Source: Bin127 sp965203505 (GTDB taxonomy: Bacteria; Chloroflexota; Dehalococcoidia; Lucifugimonadales; Lucifugimonadaceae). From it: a DNA stretch of 64,000 bases. Position numbers and translations under genes: made by a program. Under the pieces are notes generated by a model. That model did no database searches. It worked only from the letters and a program-made list of their open reading frames with translations, and was not told where the DNA came from. Shown in pieces: positions 15,949 through 22,978 of this stretch. How positions within the stretch are numbered: position 1 is the first letter of the stretch; every line of letters starts with the position of its first letter. The DNA lies in assembly GCA_965203505.1 (NCBI GenBank), contig OZ241880.1, positions 186,001-250,000 on the forward strand. The letters run 5' to 3'.

Positions 15949-16416
15949 TTATGCGGCGTTCTCGGTGCTGCACCGCGGGCAGATGTCGTATACCTCGATG
16001 CGATGGTCCATTACTTTGCCCATCACTCCGTCGACCGATGAGCTCAGCGCGTTTATCGCACTTTCGATAGCCTCTGCGGCGAACATTCGCACGATACCGC
16101 AGATTGTACAAACCGCGTGGTGATGGTGCGGATGATCGATTAACCCGCCTCTTACCGTATCAAAGGGGGCGGATACGCTATAGGCCATCTCGTCACCAGG
16201 CATCACTACTTTGCAGATGATGTGCTCATCCTGCAGCATCTTCAGCGTCCGATATACGGTCGCTCGCCCGATATCAGGCAATTGGGCGCACACCTCCTCA
16301 GCCGTGAAGGTCCTCGGCACAACGGAGATGTAGTCGATGATTTCGCGACGGGGGCCAGTGACGCGCACATTTTGCTCGTTCAACGTGCCAACTATCGACT
16401 CTGGAGAACGCGGCAT
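15949..16416 (-). CDS. Fur-family transcriptional regulator, probably Zur-like
   Basis: A 155-residue Fur-family repressor: winged helix at about 18-70 (VTGPRREIIDYI, GRATVYRTLKML), then a metal-sensing domain with HPHHHH (95-100), CTIC (103-106) and CPRC (146-149). The two CxxC pairs form the structural zinc site; the His cluster lies where the regulatory site is in Zur/PerR/Fur. Zinc sensing is favoured because the zinc uptake operon and the His/Cys peptide lie 1-7 kb away. The sequence alone does not exclude iron or peroxide sensing. The gene begins three bases after the stop of the E1 beta gene. Confidence 0.85.
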   Translation of the reverse strand: MPRSPESIVGTLNEQNVRVTGPRREIIDYISVVPRTFTAEEVCAQLPDIGRATVYRTLKMLQDEHIICKVVMPGDEMAYSVSAPFDTVRGGLIDHPHHHHAVCTICGIVRMFAAEAIESAINALSSSVDGVMGKVMDHRIEVYDICPRCSTENAA

Positions 16417-16419
16417 GCT

Positions 16420-17394
16420 CTAATCCTCTAGCGTTGCACGCACCGCATCGGCTATCTTCTCCGATGATGGGTATACCAAACGCTCCAGCACGGGAGTGTA
16501 TGGGATGTGAACCTGTTCTGCGGCCACCTTCACGATCGGCGCTTGAAGGTCCCAAAAACCTTCCTGGGAGACGATAGACGCGATTTCAGATGCTGCGCTG
16601 CAAACCTTGTGCGCCGGGTCGGCGATGACCAAGCGCCCTGTCTTGGCAACCGATTCCAAGACAGCGTCTTTGTCTAATGGTACCAGCGTTCGTGGGTCCA
16701 CCACCTCGGTTGAGATGCCTTCTTGTTCCAGATCCTCTGCGGCTCGCAGCGCCATCGGAACCGCACCCGCTATCGCGACTACCGTGACATCGGTGCCGGG
16801 TCTCGGCACGTCAGCGACTCCAAAGGGAACCAAAGCGGCTTCGCCCTCTTCGACGTCGCCGGATGATCCACCGAGAGTCCCGTCTTCGAACACGATACAG
16901 GGATCGTTGTCGCGAATCGCGGTCTTCAACAGCCCTTTCGCGTCGCGTGGTGTGGCAGGCACGAGGATTTTAAATCCGGGCATGTTCATGAACATCGGAT
17001 AGGAGCGGTCAGAGTGGTGAGCGGCAGATCCACCGCCGTAGAACATGGTTGCGCGAAATACGACGGGCAAGCTGGCTTGACCACCGAACATGTAGCGCAT
17101 TTTCGCCGCTTGGCTCACGAGTTGGTCCATGGCCACCCACATGAAACTCGTCAGCGTTTCGACGATCGGGCGCATTCCAACTAGTGAAGCGCCGACGGCG
17201 GCTCCGAAGAAACCGTTTTCGGACAACGGAGTGTCCAACACGCGGTTCTCACCGAATTGGTCGAGCAATCCAGCGGTTGCGCCGTAAACGGAACGTCGGA
17301 TGTCTTCGCCCATGATGAAGACGTTTTGGTCGCGCTCCATCTCCTCGATGATCGCCTGGTTGATCGCCTCTACATAAATCGCGTTCGATGCCAT
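16420..17394 (-). CDS. 2-oxoacid dehydrogenase E1 component, beta subunit (PdhB/AcoB-like)
   Basis: A 324-residue transketolase-like beta subunit. It starts ASNAIYVEAINQAIIEEMERD, has the conserved MGEDIR, the LTSFMWVAMDQLVSQAAK helix, then GGGSAAHHSD and the C-terminal transketolase domain with VVDPRTLVPLDKDAVLESV. With the alpha subunit encoded 51 bases upstream it forms the thiamine-diphosphate-dependent decarboxylase of a pyruvate, acetoin or branched-chain dehydrogenase complex. No E2 or E3 gene is in the window, so the exact substrate is open. The Fur-type gene follows directly and may share the transcript. Confidence 0.9.
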   Translation of the reverse strand: MASNAIYVEAINQAIIEEMERDQNVFIMGEDIRRSVYGATAGLLDQFGENRVLDTPLSENGFFGAAVGASLVGMRPIVETLTSFMWVAMDQLVSQAAKMRYMFGGQASLPVVFRATMFYGGGSAAHHSDRSYPMFMNMPGFKILVPATPRDAKGLLKTAIRDNDPCIVFEDGTLGGSSGDVEEGEAALVPFGVADVPRPGTDVTVVAIAGAVPMALRAAEDLEQEGISTEVVDPRTLVPLDKDAVLESVAKTGRLVIADPAHKVCSAASEIASIVSQEGFWDLQAPIVKVAAEQVHIPYTPVLERLVYPSSEKIADAVRATLED

Positions 17395-17445
17395 TACGAT
17401 GGTGCCTTCGTGTGACTTTGGTTCAGTAAATCCGGTTGTCGGTTG

Positions 17446-18438
17446 CTATGGCGCCGGTATGGGGTCCGCCCACATATCGTCGAACAGCTCTTCTGGTTCA
17501 GGGTAAGGGCTGTTGCGAGCGAACTCCACCGCTTCTTCGATCTCTGCTTCCTTCGCCTTTGAAATCTCAGCACACTCCTCTTCAGTCAAGATGCCCTGTG
17601 AAGTCAGCGTGCGCTCCAAAACGTCGATCGGATCGCGTTCGCGCCACTCGTCGATTTGCTCTTGGGTCCGATATTCACCCCGGCGGACCCGGCCGAGCCC
17701 AAGTGAGTGTTCTTCGTACCGGTAGGTGAGCGCTTCGATCAGCGTCGGTCCTTCGCCAGCTCTGCCGCGGGCGACCGCCTCGCGGGTCGCTTCGTACATC
17801 GCGACTGCGTCCTGGCCGTCGACGAGCACACCCGGCATGTCGTATGCGGCGGCCCGATCCGAGATGTGCTCGACGGAGACCGAGTCGTGGTATGACGTGG
17901 TCACGGCGAACTGATTGTTTTCGCATAGGAAAATAACCGGCAGACTCCAGAGCGCAGCAAGGTTCATTGATTCGTGACAAGCGCCTTGGTTGGATGCGCC
18001 GTCGCCGAAAAAGACCATCGAGACAAAGTCTTCACCCCTGATCTTCGCGGCTAATGCGGCGCCTGTAGCAACGGGCACCGACGATGCGACGATACCAGAT
18101 TCGCCCAAAATGCCAATCGAGAAGTCGGCCAGATGCATCGATCCGCCCTTGCCTTTGCAGTAGCCGTCGACGCGACCGTAGAGTTCGGCCATCGCCCGTT
18201 TGACACTTCCACCTTTCGCCAGCGGATGACCGTGGGATCGGTGGTTGCCAGCGATGTAGTCAGTGTCTTCCAGCGCTGCGCAGGCCCCCACTGCAACCGC
18301 TTCCTCGCCGATGTAAGGGTGCGCGGCCCCCGTGAACTCACCTGCCGAATGCACCTCCATCACCCGTACCTCGAAGTGCCTAATAAGCCACATCCGCTCC
18401 AACATCTGCACCAATTTTTCCTTGCTGACGTTCTCCAA
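17446..18438 (-). CDS. 2-oxoacid dehydrogenase E1 component, alpha subunit (PdhA/AcoA-like)
   Basis: A 330-residue alpha subunit with the thiamine-diphosphate motif GDGASNQGACHE ... ENN, the HLADFSIGILGESGIV loop, the phosphorylation-loop equivalent RYEEHSLG, and the start helix KEKLVQMLERMWLIRHFEVRV. It is the first gene of a minus-strand unit E1 alpha, E1 beta, Fur-type regulator. Its closest look is to PdhA/AcoA rather than branched-chain E1. The missing E2 and E3 must be elsewhere. About 200 bases upstream of it contain no gene and probably hold its promoter and that of the divergent pair. Confidence 0.9.
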   Translation of the reverse strand: MENVSKEKLVQMLERMWLIRHFEVRVMEVHSAGEFTGAAHPYIGEEAVAVGACAALEDTDYIAGNHRSHGHPLAKGGSVKRAMAELYGRVDGYCKGKGGSMHLADFSIGILGESGIVASSVPVATGAALAAKIRGEDFVSMVFFGDGASNQGACHESMNLAALWSLPVIFLCENNQFAVTTSYHDSVSVEHISDRAAAYDMPGVLVDGQDAVAMYEATREAVARGRAGEGPTLIEALTYRYEEHSLGLGRVRRGEYRTQEQIDEWRERDPIDVLERTLTSQGILTEEECAEISKAKEAEIEEAVEFARNSPYPEPEELFDDMWADPIPAP

Positions 18439-18641
18439 CTCAACTGCTCCCTTTTCTGCACAAATACCGATTGCTCGATGGATTTACGCGACACAAATCG
18501 CGTCGCCAATATCTTATTCCATAACTGACAAAACAGTCGTATCGATGCGGGGAATCGTCAGTCGACGGGCTTGCAGGTTCCTGTGACTTGGCTTAACGCG
18601 ATTAAAATAGCGTTACAGATCATTAAGTTTTGAGGTTCTTG

Positions 18642-19016
18642 ATGTCTTCGGCAAAAAACCGCTACGAGTTGGCGATTGAGCGCGCCCAGAAAATGTATTA
18701 CAAGCGCATCAAGCAAGAACTTGGCGACGGCATCGACGGGCGTTGGATAGTGATCGCGGTCGACTCCGGCGAATACGAGGTCCATCAAGACGGCTACGTC
18801 GCGTTGGAAACGTTGGAGGCTCGCCTAGGTAAAGTCGATCACGTATTCGTGCGCGATGGCGAGTTCTTGGAGGGCGACTTGGGCGGGTTGGCGCAAGTGT
18901 TGTGGTCCAACATTCCGCAAGATGAGATCGACGCGATGCCACACGACGGTGCTCTCAACTACAAACACTATCTGTACGGGTTTCCGAAGAAAGACAAATA
19001 CCCGTGGGACGATTGA
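18642..19016 (+). CDS. Conserved small protein upstream of a PIN-domain gene, possible antitoxin
   Basis: A 124-residue soluble protein I do not recognise with certainty. It has the segment GRWIVIAVDSGEYEVHQDG followed by a helix VALETLEARLG, similar in pattern to the DUF5678-like protein encoded at 15639. The ATG at 18642 has GAGG six bases upstream; a TTG at 18630 is less likely. Its last codons overlap the start of the PIN-domain gene by 13 bases, indicating coupled translation. By position it may be the partner or antitoxin of that nuclease-fold protein, though it has no obvious DNA-binding domain. Confidence 0.55.
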   Translation: MSSAKNRYELAIERAQKMYYKRIKQELGDGIDGRWIVIAVDSGEYEVHQDGYVALETLEARLGKVDHVFVRDGEFLEGDLGGLAQVLWSNIPQDEIDAMPHDGALNYKHYLYGFPKKDKYPWDD

Positions 19017-19426
19017 TCTACGTTGACTCGAGTTTTTTGATCGCTCTGTTTGATCCGGCGGACCGAGTTTTCATGGCCGCGCAACGGCTTCGTTCGGAAT
19101 TTCTATCCGACGAAAACGTTCTCTTGGCTACTTCACGAGATGTGATGAACGAGTTGCTCGCGCACTACAGTCGCAGCAGTCCGACTGCGCGACGACAAGT
19201 CGCCAGGTTTGTCCGCCGCGCTTTTGCAGATCCGAAATATCGTGTCGAAGTAGTGAACGCCAGCTTGTATTCGGCTGCGCTCGACCTTTATGAAAATCGC
19301 GATGACAAGCGTTACAGCATGGTCGATTGTGTCGGCATGAGTATCATGCGCCGCGATGGCATTGAGGAAGTCGTGACGACCGATCGAGATTTCGTGCAAG
19401 AAGGTTTCAACAACTTGATGCGGTAG
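19004..19426 (+). CDS. PIN-domain protein (VapC-like ribonuclease fold)
   Basis: A 140-residue PIN-domain protein. The acidic residues expected in the active site are visible in IYVDSSFLIALFD (first Asp), NELLAHY (Glu), SMVDCVGMSIM (third acid) and TTDRDF (fourth). PIN proteins cleave RNA using Mg or Mn; stand-alone bacterial ones are mostly VapC toxins. The GTG start at 19004 lies inside the end of the preceding gene. The upstream partner is not a standard VapB-type antitoxin, so this may be an unusual toxin-antitoxin pair or a house-keeping RNase. Confidence 0.75.
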   Translation: MGRLIYVDSSFLIALFDPADRVFMAAQRLRSEFLSDENVLLATSRDVMNELLAHYSRSSPTARRQVARFVRRAFADPKYRVEVVNASLYSAALDLYENRDDKRYSMVDCVGMSIMRRDGIEEVVTTDRDFVQEGFNNLMR

Positions 19427-19495
19427 CAGAATTTGCTGTTTGCAGCGTCGAGAGGTGGCAAATCGTTGCAGAAGCGACCCGTTTAGAATCTCTTC

Positions 19496-20827
19496 ATGAT
19501 CGATGAAGCAACCATCGAGGCGAGGGCAGGTAACGGCGGCAACGGAATGGTGACGTTTCTTCGGGAGGCGTTGAGGCCACTCGGTGGCCCGGCAGGCGGG
19601 AACGGCGGAAATGGCGGGAACGTGAGCCTCATTGCTGATCCGTCTTTGAACACGTTGTTGAAATTCCGTTGGCGACGGCATTTCATCGCGAAAAACGGCG
19701 GTCACGGTGCCCGCAATCGTCGTCAGGGCGCGAACGGTGAAAGCGTCGATATCACGGTTCCTGTAGGCACCGAGGTATGGCAACTGCGTGAGAAGCACGA
19801 CGAGGAAGAGGTGTTCTTGGGCGATTTGGTGGGACCCGGTCAAGTTCTCGAGGTTGCCAAAGGCGGCCGTGGCGGTCTTGGTAACGCTGCATTCGTCTCC
19901 TCTGTCAATCGCGAACCGTTGCTCGCCGAGGCGGGAGAAATTGGTCAGACCGTCACGTTGCGACTCAATCTCAAAGTCCTCGCCGACGTGGGACTCGTAG
20001 GAATGCCGAACGCCGGGAAGTCGAGTTTGTTGACGGCGATCAGTTCTGCTCGGCCGAAGATCGCCGATTATCCATTCACGACGCTCGAACCCGTGCTTGG
20101 CATCGTGGAGCACGGCATCGACGCCTTCGCGGCTGTTGACATTCCCGGTTTGATCGAAGGAGCGTCTGAGGGAGTTGGGCTGGGGCACGAGTTCCTGAAG
20201 CACATGCAACGCACCCGATTGTTGGTTCACGTCGTTGACGGAAGCGAGGGCGAGCCGGGCGAGCGGATCCGCGCCATAAACAGGGAGCTGGAGGCGTTCG
20301 ATCCTCGGTTGGCGCGGGCACCGCAGATCATCGCGGTAAACAAACTTGACCTCGAAGAGGTCGAATTGCTGCACGGAGAGATCGCCGACGAAGTTAAACG
20401 GGCCGTTGGTGACGAAACTCCGGTTTACTTGATCTCGGCTGCGACACGCCAAGGCGTTGAAGATCTCGTGTCCGCGGTTGCGTATCGATTAGCGGATATA
20501 CCCAAGACTGACACCTTTGACTCAACGACGGTTCGCGAATACGCTCCGCCCGAAGGCTACGATCCGTTGGAAGACGACAATCTACCTGTGGTTCAGCCTA
20601 AGGGACCCGATTTACGGATGGTTGTACGCTCTGGTGCTGACAGCTTTCGTATCATCCATGACCGCGCGGTGCGCTTGGCCCAAGGCTCCAACCTCGACAA
20701 CTGGGACGCGCTTGTCCAGTATCACGAGCGGCTGGAACGAATGAAAGTGACTGACGCGATCAGGCGTGCCGGAGCGCGGAACGGTGATGTGATTCTCGTC
20801 GGTGAATGGGAGTTTGAGTGGCAGTAA
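19496..20827 (+). CDS. obg: GTPase Obg
   Basis: A 443-residue ribosome-associated GTPase with all three Obg domains: the Gly-rich Obg fold (1-160, with NGGNGGNV and GGRGGLGNAAF), the G domain (P-loop GMPNAGKS 169-176, DxxG 215-218, NKLD 282-285) and a C-terminal OCT domain (about 360-443). Obg takes part in 50S assembly and stress responses. It heads a tight operon: nadD overlaps its 3' end by ten bases and pyrE overlaps nadD. The obg-nadD order is common in several phyla. Confidence 0.97.
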   Translation: MIDEATIEARAGNGGNGMVTFLREALRPLGGPAGGNGGNGGNVSLIADPSLNTLLKFRWRRHFIAKNGGHGARNRRQGANGESVDITVPVGTEVWQLREKHDEEEVFLGDLVGPGQVLEVAKGGRGGLGNAAFVSSVNREPLLAEAGEIGQTVTLRLNLKVLADVGLVGMPNAGKSSLLTAISSARPKIADYPFTTLEPVLGIVEHGIDAFAAVDIPGLIEGASEGVGLGHEFLKHMQRTRLLVHVVDGSEGEPGERIRAINRELEAFDPRLARAPQIIAVNKLDLEEVELLHGEIADEVKRAVGDETPVYLISAATRQGVEDLVSAVAYRLADIPKTDTFDSTTVREYAPPEGYDPLEDDNLPVVQPKGPDLRMVVRSGADSFRIIHDRAVRLAQGSNLDNWDALVQYHERLERMKVTDAIRRAGARNGDVILVGEWEFEWQ

Positions 20828-21411
20828 GACGAATAATCGTCTACGGCGGTACCTTCGACCCCTTCCACAACGGTCATTTATCGGTTGCTCGTTGCCTTCT
20901 CGAGGAAATTGACGCCGATACTTTGGTCATCGTTCCGGCGGGACGGCCGTGGCTCAGGAGCAATCCACCAGTAGCTTCATCAGAGGATCGCCTAAGGATG
21001 GCCCAACTCGCTACAGAGGGAGAACCGGGGATCGAAGTATCGGATGTAGACATTGTTCGCGCCGGCACGACCTACTCGATCGACACCATCGCCGATCTCC
21101 GCCGCATATACGGAACCCAGCACGAATACTTCCTGGCGATAGGTTCCGATGCTGCCGCCGAACTGTATCGCTGGCACCGCTACGAAGACCTAGTCGATGC
21201 GTGCACCTTTGCCGTAGTACAACGTCCACGAGCGCTATTGGGCTCAGAGCTCCGATTGCCGTCCGAGACCGTTTTTGTTGAAGGCCCAATGGTCGATGTC
21301 AGCGCCTCGGTTCTGAGAACTTTATACGCGTCTTCCGAGCCCTCCGAGGCGGTGAATTTCGTACCCAGTTTAACACACAGGTTTATCATCGAAAGTGGTC
21401 TCTATAGATGA
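20818..21411 (+). CDS. nadD: Nicotinate-nucleotide adenylyltransferase NadD
   Basis: A 197-residue nucleotidyltransferase with the family motif GGTFDPFHNGHL (10-21), the substrate loop FLAIGSDAAAELYRWHRYEDL, and VDVSASVLR near the C-terminus in place of the usual 'xxSSTxIR'. It adenylates nicotinate mononucleotide in NAD biosynthesis. The GTG start overlaps the end of obg by ten bases and the stop overlaps the pyrE start (ATGA), so obg-nadD-pyrE are translationally coupled. Confidence 0.93.
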   Translation: MAVRRIIVYGGTFDPFHNGHLSVARCLLEEIDADTLVIVPAGRPWLRSNPPVASSEDRLRMAQLATEGEPGIEVSDVDIVRAGTTYSIDTIADLRRIYGTQHEYFLAIGSDAAAELYRWHRYEDLVDACTFAVVQRPRALLGSELRLPSETVFVEGPMVDVSASVLRTLYASSEPSEAVNFVPSLTHRFIIESGLYR

Positions 21412-22007
21412 ACTCTACCCAAGCAATCGCGCGTGCCGAGCGCCTTCTCGAGCGTTCGATCGAGCTCCAAGCTCTCCAATACGGCGAATTCACGCTTTCG
21501 TCGGGTGCGAAGTCAACCTATTACTTCGACGGTCGATTGCTGACGACGGACGGGGAGAGCGTGGAGATAATCGCGAGTCTTTTTCTAGACGTTCTTGTTA
21601 GGCGTGAAATTCATCGCTTCGGTGGGCCTGCAGTCGCCGCCGTGCCGATCATCGGCGGATTGGCGTTGATGGCACACTCGCAGGACTACAACCTCAAAGG
21701 CTATTTCGTTAGATCCGAAGCGAAGACGCACGGGATGGGCAAATTGATCGAAGGTCACATCGCGCCGAACGAGACAGTTGCCGTTTGGGATGATGCTATC
21801 TCCACCGGGGGCTCACTTTTCGGAGCCATCGACGCGGTCAGCGAATTGCCGGCACAAATCGATGTGGTGTTTACTATCCTCGACCGCAATCAGGGTGGAA
21901 GCGATCGGTTGAGAGAACGCTCGATACCGCTGTTCAGCATATTGTCAAGCAACGCTGAAGGGCGCGTTGGTGTGGATCAAGCGTCGCTGCGTGAGTGGTT
22001 TGAGTAA
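21408..22007 (+). CDS. pyrE: Orotate phosphoribosyltransferase PyrE
   Basis: A 199-residue type I phosphoribosyltransferase. It has the PyrE N-terminal block FTLSSGAKSTYYFDGR, the flexible-loop lysine in RSEAKTHG, and the PRPP motif VAVWDDAISTGGS, in which a Trp-Asp replaces the common 'VDD'. It makes OMP from orotate in pyrimidine synthesis. It starts inside the nadD stop codon. The membrane-protein gene that follows overlaps its end by about 40 bases if the furthest upstream start is used. Confidence 0.92.
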   Translation: MNSTQAIARAERLLERSIELQALQYGEFTLSSGAKSTYYFDGRLLTTDGESVEIIASLFLDVLVRREIHRFGGPAVAAVPIIGGLALMAHSQDYNLKGYFVRSEAKTHGMGKLIEGHIAPNETVAVWDDAISTGGSLFGAIDAVSELPAQIDVVFTILDRNQGGSDRLRERSIPLFSILSSNAEGRVGVDQASLREWFE

Positions 22008-22719
22008 CTGGCTCATCAAGAACGCGACCAACCCTGACCCCCAACGAACCCAGACGATCGAAGGCGCCATCTCGGGAATACTTCTCTTTTTGGCGACAAT
22101 CGCCGCCATAGCTATGGCTTGGACCAGGTTACAGGCGGATGTTGACCAACCTACGTTCGAAGAGATGCTTGTTGCGATTGACGAGAACCTGATTTGGTAC
22201 CACTGGCACGGCACGATGCGCGTATTGTTCGGCGGTTTACTGATCGCTGCGGCTAGTCTCATGGGGCCTGCGATGGCATCTGCCCAGGGGTGGCAATTGA
22301 GGGGCTCCGGCGTTCTCCTGGGTATTGGCGGGATAGCGATGTTGCTATCCGGTGTCCTTGTCATCTTCGTAGGCTCGGTGTACTGGAGCGACACCTTTGA
22401 AGTTGAGCAGATTGACAGTTATCGTTCACTGTCAGGCAACATCGGCAACACCGCTATCGGTCTGGCGATAATCTTGATGACCCCGATCCAATGGAGACTT
22501 GGTGGGATGATGAAGTTTCTCAGCGGATTGGCTCCGCTTTCGGGCCTAGGCATGGTCATCGTCTGGTGGGACGCCTCGAGTGTTCACCAGATTTCAGGCG
22601 TGCTTTTTCTTTTGTGGATGCTCGGAACTTCGATTAGCTTGATGTTTGGTTGGTTTGGGCACCAAAAACATAATGATCCCAGTTTGACATTGGGACAGGC
22701 ACGGAAGCTGAAATACTGA
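21970..22719 (+). CDS. Multi-pass membrane protein of unknown function
   Basis: About 249 residues with six hydrophobic segments (for example ISGILLFLATIAAIAMAW, MRVLFGGLLIAAASLMGPAMASA, VLLGIGGIAMLLSGVLVIFVG). I recognise no domain. The start is uncertain: TTG 21967, GTG 21970 and GTG 22000 are all in frame and all lie inside the end of pyrE, so translation is coupled to pyrE. It is the last gene of the obg operon. A conserved role with pyrE is not known to me. Confidence 0.65.
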   Translation: MWIKRRCVSGLSNWLIKNATNPDPQRTQTIEGAISGILLFLATIAAIAMAWTRLQADVDQPTFEEMLVAIDENLIWYHWHGTMRVLFGGLLIAAASLMGPAMASAQGWQLRGSGVLLGIGGIAMLLSGVLVIFVGSVYWSDTFEVEQIDSYRSLSGNIGNTAIGLAIILMTPIQWRLGGMMKFLSGLAPLSGLGMVIVWWDASSVHQISGVLFLLWMLGTSISLMFGWFGHQKHNDPSLTLGQARKLKY

Positions 22720-22978
22720 TCCGCTTGTTCGTTGTCAACATCCCCGCGGTTTAGGCGCGAAAAGTCGTCAACTTCTCACATCTAAACTGGGCATCTTTCA
22801 AGTAACACACCAAAGCCTTGAACGTGGCCTTCAAATGTTGACATCAGATCGACACAAAGTTGACATCACGGTCGCTACTCAGGGGCACCGATATCAGTTC
22901 GCAAGATATCGTCGAGCATCATCTCTCGACAAACCCGACATTCTTGTTGTTATCTAAGAACTTACGTACTTGAAGTGC

